From Rhodococcus sp. IITR03 (lineage in GTDB: Bacteria > Actinomycetota > Actinomycetes > Mycobacteriales > Mycobacteriaceae), in contig LATQ01000388.1 in assembly GCA_001017865.1 (NCBI GenBank), forward strand, positions 1 through 25,219: a stretch of DNA of 25,219 bases, written 5' to 3'. The translations under genes were made by a program, and so were the position numbers. Position 1 is the first letter of the stretch; each line of letters starts with the position of its first letter. The notes under the pieces were generated by a model. That model did no database searches. It was not told the DNA's origin and saw only the letters and a list, made by a program, of their open reading frames with translations. This document shows positions 1 through 7,717 of this stretch, in pieces.

Positions 1-609
1 CGACCGCGGCGGCCTTCGCGAGCAGGGAACCGAGCTCGTCGGTGGCGGCACGCAGGGTGGCCTCCGCGCCCTCGACGGCGACGTACGTCTCCGCGAGCCG
101 GTGCCGCACCGCCTGGAAGCCGGCGATCGGCTTGCCGAACTGCGTGCGGTCGAGAGCGTGGGTACGGGCCGAGTCGAGCATCGCTCGGCTCGTTCCGACC
201 AGCCACCAGCCGAGCGCACGACGTGCCGCTGCGACCGGCACCGGATCACCGGATCCGACCGTCGCGATCGGCAGTTCCGCGTCGAGCGCGGTGGTGTCCC
301 GGTCCTCGCGTGCCCACTCGATCCACTGTCGGCCGGTGTAGGGGAGGGGTACGACCCCACCGGCCTCACTACCCGCGTCGACGAGCACGACGTCGTTGAT
401 CACCGGGGCGTGCGCGCCGGTCTCGCCGAGCAGCCGGAACACCATGGGGATCGTGTCGTCGGGCATCTCGGTGAGCATGTCGTGCCAGCCAGATCGACCA
501 GCGCCGCGTCGAGTGTGGCACCGGTCGTGCTCTCCATGGTCTTGCGCAGTGCGTCCTCGAGCAGGCCGAGGTCCGAATCCGGCGCCGGTGCAGTGCTGTA
601 GGTCGTCAC
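1..609 (-). CDS. Acyl-CoA dehydrogenase, beta-like subunit (3' end cut by window edge; one frameshift)
   Basis: FAD-dependent acyl-CoA dehydrogenase family, which forms the 2-enoyl-CoA. About 200 residues are visible; the C-terminus lies beyond position 1. The part from about residue 120 on carries the family pattern [18 protein letters not shown] followed by [12 protein letters not shown], typical of the C-terminal helical domain. The N-terminal half is short and divergent, as in the second subunits of actinobacterial heteromeric dehydrogenases. The GTG start at 609 overlaps the stop of the upstream dehydrogenase (GTGA), so the two are translationally coupled and probably form a complex. The frame breaks near 495: restoring one G changes DLAGTTC to DLGWHDML and opens the rest of the gene. 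The family call is safe; the beta-subunit role is inferred from pairing and divergence. Confidence 0.85.
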
Positions 610-1691
610 TCCGCCCCCAGATCGAGAAGTCGGCGCGCGACGATGTTGCGTTGGATCTCGGCGGTGCCGCCGTAGATCGTCGCCGCACGGGAATACAGGA
701 ATTCGGTCCGCCATTCGGTGTCGGACAGTTCGAGTACGCCGGGAAGCAGATCCCGCGCGGTGTCGAACAACTGCTGTTCGGCGGTCGCGAGGAGGATCTT
801 GTCGACGGAGGTCTCGGGGCCGAGCGACGCGCCCGACGCCAGTCGCTGCTGGGTGGCGAGCGACCGGCACCGCACGGTGTGCAGCGCGAGGTAGGCCGCG
901 CCGAGTTCGTCGTCGGTCGTCGAATCAGTCTCGTCCACAAGTCGATCCAACCGGGTGAACAGATAGGCGATGCGATGCCAGAAGCATGTCGACCGTTCGT
1001 GCGGAAGCAGATCCATCGCAAGCTTCCAGCCGTCGCCGGGATTGCCCAGCATACGGTCGGCCGGCACGACGACGTCGTCGAAGTACACCTCGGCGAACTC
1101 GTCGACGCCGTGCATCGTGCGCAGCGGCCGGACGGTGATGCCGGGGTGTCCATGTCGACGAAGAAGGCGGTGATGCCCTTGTGCCCCGGCGCGGTACGGG
1201 TGAGCAGCACGCAGCGGGAGGCGAACTGGGCGAGCGACGTCCAGACCTTCTGCCCGTTGATCACCCACTCGTCGCCGCGTTGCTCGGCCCGGGTGGACAG
1301 CGACGCGAGGTCGCTGCCCGAGCCGGGCTCCGAGAAGCCTGGCACCACTGTTCCTCACCGCGGAGCAGTTTCGGCACCATCTCCGCCGCGAGTTCGGGTC
1401 GCGCGTAGGAGATCATGGTGGGCGCGAGCACCTCGATCATCGAATAGATGCCCGGCTCGGCGAGGTCGCGGTCGCGACCTCCTCGCCGAGCACGGCACGC
1501 AGGACGGCCTCGCCGCCGAGTCCGCCGACCTCCTCGGGCCAGCCGTAGCGCATCCAGCCCGCGTCGTAGAGTTCCCGCCGCACGCGGGCGAGTTGTTCGA
1601 CCTGCGCGTCGAACGAGTGATCCGGTCCGGGGGTCAGATCGTTCTCGTCGAGCCAGGTTCGGACGGCGGTCCTGAATTCGGTGACGTTCAT
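606..1691 (-). CDS. Acyl-CoA dehydrogenase, alpha-like subunit (three frameshifts)
   Basis: About 362 residues after repair. Visible family motifs are [11 protein letters not shown] near the N-terminus, [13 protein letters not shown] in the FAD/substrate-binding middle domain, NGQKVWTS, and a C-terminal [14 protein letters not shown]. The usual Y-E-G-T catalytic glutamate position is glycine here. In paired actinobacterial enzymes the base can sit elsewhere; a candidate is the Glu in LLPHERS. Breaks occur near 1150 (CCCCGG), 1340 (CAGGCTTC) and 1465 (GCGACCGCG), and each is repaired by one added C or G. The ATG at 1691 overlaps the stop of the SnoaL-like gene (ATGA), and the stop overlaps the next dehydrogenase start. 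Paired dehydrogenase genes that form alpha2beta2 enzymes are known from actinobacterial sterol side-chain degradation; that this pair does so is inference. Confidence 0.88.
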
Positions 1692-2113
1692 GCCGGTTCG
1701 AAGGCGTGGGGGATGCCGGAGTCGTGGGTTCCGCTGCGGCGGATGAAGGTCATCGCGCGGGTGCGCAGTCGCCAGCCGTCGGCCGTGCGGACGTAGGTGT
1801 CGTTGTAGTAGCCGATCCGCATGTCGTGCGTGGAATGTTCGACGAAGCACAGCGGCTGGGTGCCGGTCGCGGTGTCGCCGTCGATGTCGATGAGGGCCGT
1901 GCCCGTCATGAACAGGCCCTTCGGTGCGGCCGCGACGAGCTCGGGGAACCGGTCGAGGGGGAACGCGTCGCCGAAGGCACTGTAGGTGCCGTCGGGGGTG
2001 AACACCGAGACGACGCCTTCGACGTCGTTCTTCGTCATGTTCACCGCGTAGCGGGCGAGCAGCTGGTTGATCTCGACGAGGTCGTCGGTGATCGAACGGT
2101 CAGTTGTGGACAT
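1688..2113 (-). CDS. SnoaL-like / NTF2-fold protein
   Basis: A 141-residue protein with the layout of the SnoaL-like NTF2 fold: an N-terminal helix (DDLVEINQLLARYA), then NDVEGVVSVFTPDGTYSAFG, then a beta-rich C-terminal half ending in GWRLRTRAMTFIRR. Members act as small cyclases, isomerases or dehydratases, or as non-enzymatic ligand binders, so no reaction is assigned. The ATG at 2113 lies inside the end of the amidohydrolase gene (14 bp overlap), with AAAGG a few bases upstream, and its stop overlaps the following dehydrogenase start. It is therefore the second gene of a tightly coupled four-gene operon. Such proteins often accompany steroid- or terpenoid-type catabolic genes, which fits but does not prove a bulky hydrophobic substrate. 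Confidence 0.82.
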   Translation of the reverse strand: MSTTDRSITDDLVEINQLLARYAVNMTKNDVEGVVSVFTPDGTYSAFGDAFPLDRFPELVAAAPKGLFMTGTALIDIDGDTATGTQPLCFVEHSTHDMRIGYYNDTYVRTADGWRLRTRAMTFIRRSGTHDSGIPHAFEPA

Positions 2114-3332
2114 AGACCTTTCCGCCTTTCATCACGAACCGCACGTTCTGGGTGACGGTGATGTCTTCGGTGGGATCGCCGGGGACGGCGATGATGTCGG
2201 CGAGCAGACCTCCGGCGAGGCGACCGCGGTCGTCGACGCCGATGAGTTCTGCCGCATTGATCGTGGCGGCCTGGATCACCGCGAGGGGAGGGATTCCGCG
2301 GTCGACGAGGGCAACGATCTCGTCGGCGTTCTTGCCGTGGGGGATGGCCGGCGCGTCGGTGCCGACCGCGATCTTCACCCGGCCTTGTATGCGGCGAGCA
2401 CCGAGGTGCGTGCCTTGGGGAACATCTCGGCGCTTGGCCTGCAGCTCCGGCGGCGCGTGGGAGGTGTCCATCGCGTCGGCGAGACGGGTGGTGGGCACGA
2501 GCCATGTTCCGCGCTCGACCATGAGGTCGATGGTGTCGTCGTCGATGAGGAATCCGTGTTCGATGCAGTCGATTCCGGCTTCGATCGCGTGTCGCACGGC
2601 TTCGGCGCCGTGCGTGTGCGAGGCGACCTTCATCCCGCGACGATGTGCCTCGTCGACGATCGCGCGCAGCTCTTCGTCCGAATAGTGCTGGGCACCTGCG
2701 GATCCGGTCATCGACATGACGCCGCCCGAGACGCACACCTTGATGAGCTGGGCGCCGTGCTTGATCTGGTAGCGCACCGCCTTGCGGACCTCGTCGACGC
2801 CGTTGGCGATGCCCTCCTCGATCGTGAGGTCGAGGACGCCGGGCGCGAACGCCGCGAACATCGTCGGATCGAGGTGTCCGCCGGTGGGGGTGATGGCGTG
2901 ACCGGCGGGGACGACGCGCGGGCCGTCCACCCAGCCCTTGTCGATGGCCGTTCCGAGGGCCACGTCGAGGAGGTATCCGCCGGTCTTGACGAACAGTCCG
3001 AGATTGCGGACGGTGGTGAATCCCGCGCGCAGGGTGCGGCGGGCGTTTCCGACGGCACGCAGCATGCGCAGGGGCGGGTCGTCCTGGACCGTCGAGTAGA
3101 CGGGCTTCTCGCCGCGTCCACCCATGAGGAGGTTGACCTCCATGTCCATCAGGCCGGGCATGAGGATCAGGTCGCCGAGGTCGATGACGTCACCCTCGGG
3201 CGTGTCGCCCGAATTATCACTGTAGGTTCCGCCCACTCCGGCGATGCGTTCGCCGTCGACGCGGATGATTCCCGGGCGGACGATCTCGCCCGTGTCGACG
3301 TCGAGCAGTCCGGCTGCCTTCAGGGTCAGCAT
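2100..3332 (-). CDS. Amidohydrolase-superfamily protein with altered HxH motif
   Basis: About 411 residues, similar in layout to prolidase/imidazolonepropionase-type amidohydrolases. Visible elements are an N-terminal beta-sandwich strand set, MPGLMDMEVNLLMGG at about 55-70, GHAITPTGGHLDP, a candidate carboxylated lysine in LIKVCVSGG, SHTHG, CIEHG and the late metal/catalytic aspartate in VGTDAP. The first metal motif, normally D-x-H-x-H, reads D-M-E-V-N. The segment between ELQAK and VKIAVGTDAP is scrambled: restoring two bases near 2428 and one G near 2386 gives AEMFPKARTSVLAAYKAG, so compensating base losses hide the error. The ATG at 3332 has AAAGGACGA upstream. It is the first gene of the left operon, 31 bp below a palindromic operator. 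A C-N or C-O hydrolase is the family expectation; the substrate is unknown. Confidence 0.85.
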   Translation of the reverse strand: MLTLKAAGLLDVDTGEIVRPGIIRVDGERIAGVGGTYSDNSGDTPEGDVIDLGDLILMPGLMDMEVNLLMGGRGEKPVYSTVQDDPPLRMLRAVGNARRTLRAGFTTVRNLGLFVKTGGYLLDVALGTAIDKGWVDGPRVVPAGHAITPTGGHLDPTMFAAFAPGVLDLTIEEGIANGVDEVRKAVRYQIKHGAQLIKVCVSGGVMSMTGSAGAQHYSDEELRAIVDEAHRRGMKVASHTHGAEAVRHAIEAGIDCIEHGFLIDDDTIDLMVERGTWLVPTTRLADAMDTSHAPPELQAKRRDVPQGTHLGARRIQGRVKIAVGTDAPAIPHGKNADEIVALVDRGIPPLAVIQAATINAAELIGVDDRGRLAGGLLADIIAVPGDPTEDITVTQNVRFVMKGGKVYVHN

Positions 3333-3363
3333 CGCTCGTCCTTTCATCGGAGAGCGACACATC

Positions 3364-3382
3364 ATGAGAATGTCACTCTCAT
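3364..3382. promoter_or_regulatory. Palindromic operator upstream of amidohydrolase operon
   Basis: ATGAGAATGTCACTCTCAT is a 19-bp inverted repeat with a single mismatched pair, 31 bp upstream of the amidohydrolase ATG. Its core GAGAATGTCACTCTC matches the sites at 7444, 18754 and 18775. The size and symmetry fit a TetR-family dimer, inferred to be the regulator at 13366. The location so close to the start suggests repression. Confidence 0.65.
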
Positions 3383-3440
3383 ATCTTGATTATGAGGTTT
3401 TCACACAACCCCGGACGGCGTCAATCGACCCTCGATGGGA

Positions 3441-3489
3441 GAAACGAAAAAGGGCGTCGGCCCGGACTTTTCGGTCCGGACCGACGCCC
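3441..3489 (-). terminator. Rho-independent terminator after ferredoxin
   Basis: GGGCGTCGG (3452-3460) pairs with CCGACGCCC (3481-3489), and CCGGAC pairs with GTCCGG inside that stem. Read on the minus strand, the hairpin is followed by TTTTTCGTTT. It sits just below the ferredoxin stop at 3511 and insulates the P450 operon from the amidohydrolase operon. Confidence 0.85.
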
Positions 3490-3510
3490 GTGTTCGGTTT
3501 CGATCGTGAC

Positions 3511-3699
3511 TCAGTCGAGCCGGATCGCCCTTTCGGGACAACCCGCTGCGGCCTCCCGCACGGATTCCTCGTGCTCGGCCGGGACCTCGGAGACGAGCGT
3601 GACCGCGTACCCGCCGTCGCTCAGGTCGAAGACCTCCGGGCAGGCGGCGAGGCAGACTCCGTGTCCGCGACAGGCGTCGTCGTCGACGAAGACCTTCAC
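3511..3699 (-). CDS. Small ferredoxin (3Fe-4S/4Fe-4S type) partner of P450
   Basis: A 62-residue ferredoxin that should deliver electrons to the adjacent P450. Cluster motif: C10-x2-H13-x2-C16-x3-C20-P and C54-P. This is the CxxHxxC...CP arrangement known from actinobacterial P450 ferredoxins, where His occupies the usual second-Cys position, giving a 3Fe-4S or His-ligated cluster. C20 may serve as one of the ordinary ligands. The hydrophobic stretch PEVFDLSDGGYAV is also typical. The start is GTG at 3699, overlapping the P450 stop (GTGA), so the two are co-translated. No ferredoxin reductase lies in the window, so one must be supplied from elsewhere. Confidence 0.93.
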   Translation of the reverse strand: MKVFVDDDACRGHGVCLAACPEVFDLSDGGYAVTLVSEVPAEHEESVREAAAGCPERAIRLD

Positions 3700-4988
3700 T
3701 TCGACTCACCTTCCGCCGGCGCGTACTCGAGGTGCAGCGCGAGCAGGCCGCGCAGGATGAAGGTCGGCAGGTAACCGAACTTCCGGTCGTTCTCGGGGCC
3801 GTGCACCTTCTCGGAGATCCGGATCTCGCTGGTGCGCTCGAGCAGACGCTGGATGCCCACGCGCCCCTCCGTGCGGGCGAGCGGGGCGCCGGGGCACGAG
3901 TGCACACCGCGACCGAACGCGATGTGGGTGCGGGCGTTGCGGCGGTCGATGTCGAAGTCGTTCGGATCGGAGAACTGACGCGGGTCGCGGTTGGCGGCAC
4001 CGTTGACCAGCATCATGATGGTGCCGGCCGAGACGTCGACCCCGCCGATGGTGGTGGGGGTCTTCGCGAGTCGGAAGTCGCCCTTGATCGGGCTCTCGAA
4101 ACGCAGCGTCTCCTCGATGAAGTTCGGGATGCGATCGGGCTCGCTGCGCAGGGTCTTCTGGAGTTCGGGCTGCTCGGCGATGATCCGCAGCGCCGAGCTC
4201 AGCAGACGCACGGTGGTCTCCTGGCCGGCGGAGAACACGTTCGCGGCGATGCGCAGGACGTCGTCGACGGGCGGCAGGGTGCCGTCGGGGAAGGTCGCGG
4301 TGGCGAGGCCCGTCAGCACGTCGTCGGTGGGGTTCGCGCGGCGGTCCTCGATGTACTGGCCGAACTTCTTGTACAGGAACTCGAGCGGGTTGAGCTTCAG
4401 TGCCTCACCCTCGGTGCTGCCGAGCGAGAAGCCCTTCTCCACCTGGATGTTCAGGCCCTCGATGAACTCCTGGTGGTCGCTCTCCGGCACGCCCAGCAGG
4501 TCGGCGATGACGAGCATCGCGAACGGCGCAGCGAAGCCGGTGATGTAGTCGCCCTCGCCCCGGGCGAGCAGGTCGTCGAGGAGCCGGTCGGCGATGCGCT
4601 CGATGAAGGCCTCGTTCTCCTTGAGGCGCTTGGGAGTGATGAGCCGCATCAGCAGGCCGCGATGGTCGGTGTGCTGCGGGGGATCCATGGTGGGGAGCTG
4701 GTCGTTCATCGGCAGCGAGGGGCGGTGCTCCTCGATGAAGTCGGTGATGTCGTCGCTCTCGGGGCAGGCCGGAAGGCCGGAGAACGGGCCGGTCACCGAG
4801 ATGCACGACGAGAAGGTCTGCTCGTCGCTCAGGACCTGGATCGCCTCCTCGTAGCCGGTGACCATCATGACGTTGTGGTGGGGTTCGCGCCTGACCGGGC
4901 ATCCCTCGCGCAGGGCGTCGTAATAGGGGTACGGGTCCTCGACGAGATCCGGATCGGTGAAGAAGTTCTTCGTCTCGATGTCGGTCAT
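3696..4988 (-). CDS. Cytochrome P450 monooxygenase
   Basis: A 430-residue soluble bacterial P450 with no membrane anchor. Visible motifs: I-helix AGQETT at 254-259 with acid-threonine pair E257/T258 for O2 activation; ExxR at E293-R296; heme loop FGRGVHSCPG at 358-367 with C365 as the thiolate ligand; and PPQHTDHR of the C-helix region near 103-110. The reading frame is intact. The ATG at 4988 is chosen because GGGAGGA lies 4-10 bases upstream; a longer reading to 5078 lacks this signal and adds non-P450 sequence. It is coupled to the ferredoxin below. It probably carries out the first hydroxylation of the cluster's substrate, but the subfamily and substrate cannot be assigned by eye. A perfect 12-bp palindrome lies about 145 bp upstream. 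Confidence 0.95.
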   Translation of the reverse strand: MTDIETKNFFTDPDLVEDPYPYYDALREGCPVRREPHHNVMMVTGYEEAIQVLSDEQTFSSCISVTGPFSGLPACPESDDITDFIEEHRPSLPMNDQLPTMDPPQHTDHRGLLMRLITPKRLKENEAFIERIADRLLDDLLARGEGDYITGFAAPFAMLVIADLLGVPESDHQEFIEGLNIQVEKGFSLGSTEGEALKLNPLEFLYKKFGQYIEDRRANPTDDVLTGLATATFPDGTLPPVDDVLRIAANVFSAGQETTVRLLSSALRIIAEQPELQKTLRSEPDRIPNFIEETLRFESPIKGDFRLAKTPTTIGGVDVSAGTIMMLVNGAANRDPRQFSDPNDFDIDRRNARTHIAFGRGVHSCPGAPLARTEGRVGIQRLLERTSEIRISEKVHGPENDRKFGYLPTFILRGLLALHLEYAPAEGESK

Positions 4989-5133
4989 GTTTCCTCCCGG
5001 GGCAGGCTGTGGGCTGGTGCAGAGTTCGACCTCGCCCCGCGGCCGTCCCGCGCTCGAAGCCGTGTCTCGCCCGCACATCCAACCATGGGTCGGAAAGTCC
5101 GGCGCGAGGGGATCTTTCGTGCATATCGGACTT

Positions 5134-5145
5134 GTGATCGATCAC
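5134..5145. promoter_or_regulatory. Perfect palindrome upstream of P450
   Basis: GTGATCGATCAC is a perfect 12-bp palindrome in the 5' region of the P450 gene. It differs from the GAGAAT-type operator elsewhere in the window, so the P450 operon may answer to a different regulator. It could also be chance; such a palindrome is short. Confidence 0.35.
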
Positions 5146-5200
5146 GTGACGACAATCGACCAACTGTGTTCGATCTTGAAATACGGACGGCGTGGAACCG

Positions 5201-5254
5201 AAGAAACCACAACGCGCCCGTACTCGAACCCCGGAGGGTTCGGGTACGGGCGCG
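5201..5254 (-). terminator. Terminator below Rieske operon
   Basis: A 19-bp stem with one wobble/mismatch: the left arm starts CGCGCCCGTAC (5213-5231) and the right arm ends GTACGGGCGCG (5236-5254), with a loop of about 4 bases. On the minus strand it is followed by TTGTGGTTTCTT. It lies 38 bp below the stop of the small gene at 5292 and separates this operon from the P450 promoter. Confidence 0.8.
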
Positions 5255-5291
5255 AGGTGTGCTCATCGCCGGAGTGTCCCGACGGGTGGCA

Positions 5292-5617
5292 TCACACCAC
5301 CGGTTCCTTGGTGATGGTGACCCAGGCGGCGCCACTGTCCGGCACGCGGGGCTGCTTCCAGACCTCGACGGGGAACGAGACCATCACGAGCGACTGCATC
5401 AGGTGCATGAGCGCGCGGGCATCGTCGTCGAGGTCGTCCAGATCGAACTTGTCGAGGTAGGTGATGGCGTCCTCGAGTCGGCCGAAGGCGGCGTCGTAGA
5501 ACTGCTGCATCTCGGGCATGCTCGACGCCAGCCGCTTGGCGTAGCGCTCGGGCTCGGTGGCCAGAGCCCAGTCGGCATACGGTTCGAGGTCGGCGAATTC
5601 GGTGGCAGAGTCGTCAC
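5292..5617 (-). CDS. Small uncharacterised protein coupled to Rieske oxygenase (one frameshift)
   Basis: About 108 residues after repair. I do not recognise the family. It is acidic and helix-rich: EPYADWALATEPERYAKRLASS, then FYDAAFGRLEDAITYLDKF, then an acidic DLDDLDDDARALMHLMQSL, ending in a strand-like AWVTITKEPVV. It has no cysteine pair, signal peptide or membrane segment. The GTG at 5617 overlaps the Rieske stop (GTGA). One C is missing near 5604, shortly after the start; restoring it joins MTTLP to TEFADLEPYADW. Position and coupling suggest an accessory or small-subunit role for the oxygenase. It is not similar by eye to ordinary dioxygenase beta subunits, which are larger NTF2-fold proteins. 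Confidence 0.7.
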
Positions 5618-6881
5618 TTCTGGTACTCCTTGACGTAATCGGCGACGGTCTTGTGGAGGTGGCGCAGGAGGATTTCCTGGTCGTTGAGTGGGAAATCGGT
5701 CACTGCGCGGGTGCCGATCATGGTCTGGGTCGCTTCGAGGGTGTTCGCGTCCTGGAGCGCGTACTCCTTGAAAGTCACCGCGGCGAGTTCCTGCGCGAGG
5801 CGGTCGCGAGCGTTCTTCGGCGGGACGAAGTACAGGCTCGTCTCGAAGATGTGCTTGTCGACGGCGGTGGGCCAGTAGGTGTAGGTGAGGTACCAGCCCG
5901 GCTTCCAGATGAGCAGCGTCATGTTCGGGAAGAACTCGAAGCTGTCCTGGCCCCAGCTGTGGAACTTGGTGGGGTTGACCGCCGGAGGCAGCTGATCCTC
6001 GGCCAGGCCCTCGATGTCCGGAACGTCCCACGGGCCGAAGAGACCCGAACGCAGGACGCGCTCGATGGGCTTGACCATGTTCGGGTCCTTGGGCGGGGCC
6101 ATGCCGCCCCACGAGGAGATCATCGAGTGCGGCGACTTGATCTCGTAGTGCAGCGCCTCGTAGCCGTAGCCGGCGAGCTTCTCGGCCTCGTCCTTGACCG
6201 CCTGCTTCATGTGCAGGATCGGTGCGTGGTAGAACTCGGCGAAGGCGTCGATGAACAGTTTCCAGTTCGCGTTGATCTCAGAGCGGTAGCTGTAGACCTC
6301 GGTCATCTTGTCGAAGGGGTAGCCTTCGAGACCCTTGGCGAAGTCGCGAGGTAGTCGACGAGCGGAGCTGCGTCGTCGTCGAGGTTGATGTAGATGAACC
6401 CTTCCCACGTCTCGCAGCGAACCGCCTTGAGTCCGAAGTCCTTCTTGTCGAGATCGAAGAACTCGCCCTCCTGCTGCACGAAGGTCAGATCGCCCTCGAG
6501 GCTGTAGCGCCAGGCGTGGTACTTGCAGGTGAACTGCTTGCAGCTACCGGCGGTCTCCTCGTTGGGGAAGTCGTTCCACACCAGCTTGTTTCCGCGGTGG
6601 CGGCACACGTTGTGGAACGCGCGGATGACGCCGTCGTTGCCCTTGACGATGACCAGCGAGGTGCCGGGCCCGGCCGACGGGATCTCCTTGGTGAAGTAGC
6701 TGCCGACGCGCGGCAGCTGCTCGACGCGACCCATGTAGAGCCACGTGCGCTTGAAGATCGCCTCGCGCTCCGCCTCGAAGAAGGCGGGATCGATGGAGTC
6801 GGTGTAGTCGACGGGTGCGGTGCCGAGTTCGGGATAGTGCTCGGTCCAGCTTCCCTCGGCCGGCTTGGTGAAGTGGGGCAA
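5614..6881 (-). CDS. Rieske non-heme iron oxygenase, catalytic subunit (one frameshift)
   Basis: About 422 residues after repair. The N-terminal Rieske domain binds a 2Fe-2S cluster through C93-x-H95 (NVCRHRG) and C119-x2-H122 (CKYHAW). The C-terminal catalytic domain has NWKLFIDAFAEFYHAPILH, which supplies the two His ligands of the mononuclear iron and the bridging acidic residue. It should hydroxylate an aromatic or alicyclic substrate using electrons from a reductase that is absent here. One base is missing near 6350 (CTCGCGAC for CTCCGCGAC), which splits the gene between the two domains. The start appears to be TTG at 6881, with GAAAGG about 9 bases upstream and only 4 bases after the previous stop; no in-frame ATG precedes the conserved region. 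It is coupled to the small gene below. Confidence 0.92.
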
Positions 6882-6885
6882 GGTT

Positions 6886-7422
6886 CTACCTTTCGTCTTC
6901 GAACTCGATACCGAAGGTGTTGTAGGCCATGGCCATCAGGCTGTAGCCACCCACGGTGAAGATGAGGTCCATCAGTTGTTTGGTGGTGAGATGCTCCGAG
7001 AGCGCTGTCCAGGTCTCCTCGGACATGCGCGAGGTCTCGGTCAACTCCCGAACGGAGTCGAGCAGGCGCTGCTCGAACGGATCCTCGGCCGACCCGTCGA
7101 CGGCCGCGGCGATCTCGTCCGGCGTGAGGCCGGCCTCGGTGCGCGCGATCTCGATGTGGTGCTCCCGCTCGTACGAGCAGTCGTGCAGTGCGGCGACCCG
7201 CAGGATCACGAGTTCGCGCGGCCTGGCCGGGAGTGTGGATCGGAACAGAAGATGCACGCTGAAGCCGAGAAAGGCCTTGGTCAACTCCGGATGGTGGACG
7301 AGCGTCGCCATCGCGGTGCCGGCCTGCTCCGGATTCCTCATGTGCCGGGGCATAAGACCTTTCAGTGCTGCGTCGACGTCCTCGTCCCAGAGTTCCGCCG
7401 GCAGCGGGGATAGCAGTGCCAC
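6886..7422 (-). CDS. Carboxymuconolactone decarboxylase / AhpD-like family protein
   Basis: A 178-residue all-alpha protein of the CMD/AhpD superfamily. The core motif reads RELVILRVAALHDCSYEREHHIEIAR (about residues 69-94), followed by AGLTPDEI, which is typical of the family. Only one cysteine (C82) lies in the motif, so it lacks the CxxC pair of AhpD peroxidases and is unlikely to be a peroxidase. Decarboxylase, lyase or accessory roles remain possible. The GTG start at 7422 is preceded by GGGAGGAGG, and an ATG two bases upstream is out of frame. It is the first gene of the Rieske operon, with the palindromic operator at 7444 directly upstream. It may act on a Rieske product; that is inference. 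Confidence 0.85.
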   Translation of the reverse strand: MALLSPLPAELWDEDVDAALKGLMPRHMRNPEQAGTAMATLVHHPELTKAFLGFSVHLLFRSTLPARPRELVILRVAALHDCSYEREHHIEIARTEAGLTPDEIAAAVDGSAEDPFEQRLLDSVRELTETSRMSEETWTALSEHLTTKQLMDLIFTVGGYSLMAMAYNTFGIEFEDER

Positions 7423-7443
7423 ATCAACCTCCTCCCTGTTCGA

Positions 7444-7458
7444 GAGAATTGCATTCTC
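7444..7458. promoter_or_regulatory. Palindromic operator between divergent operons
   Basis: GAGAATTGCATTCTC is a 15-bp inverted repeat with only the central three bases not fully paired, 21 bp upstream of the CMD-like gene start. It matches the sites at 3364 and 18754/18775. The intergenic region (7423-7717) also serves the plus-strand operon starting at 7718; apart from a possible half-site ATTCTC at 7632-7637 I see nothing else in it. Confidence 0.65.
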
Positions 7459-7717
7459 GTTTCTGATCGATAGATTTCCACGTCCGCGCCGGATAGTCAA
7501 CGTTCCGCGAGAAATGTCCCGTTTCTGCTGGTGGGAAGCTCGCGCGCGGAGCGGCTGTCGCTCCACGCTGCCGGTGGATGCATGAGATCTACGAGCCTCC
7601 TCCTCTTGTGGGCGGCGCGTCGCGAAGGTTGATTCTCCTCAAAAGAGAGGATAGTTTTCATCGCACGAGCCACCCGGGGTCGCGCTCGCCGTCGAGCGAT
7701 CGAAAGAGAGGTACGCC

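Noticed and set aside
2067..3389. Plus-strand open frame antisense to the amidohydrolase
   Set aside because: Low-complexity composition and no motif; the minus-strand protein is a clear family member.
5134..5145. CRP-type site
   Set aside because: The TGTGA/TCAC halves are spaced too closely for a CRP dimer.
3732..5633. Long plus-strand open frame antisense to the P450
   Set aside because: It mirrors the high G/C third positions of the P450 gene, is rich in Arg, Gly, Val and Asp without any domain pattern, and runs through a terminator hairpin.
7459..7717. Possible small gene in the divergent intergenic region
   Set aside because: Reading frames here lack a ribosome-binding site and family pattern; the region reads as promoter and leader.
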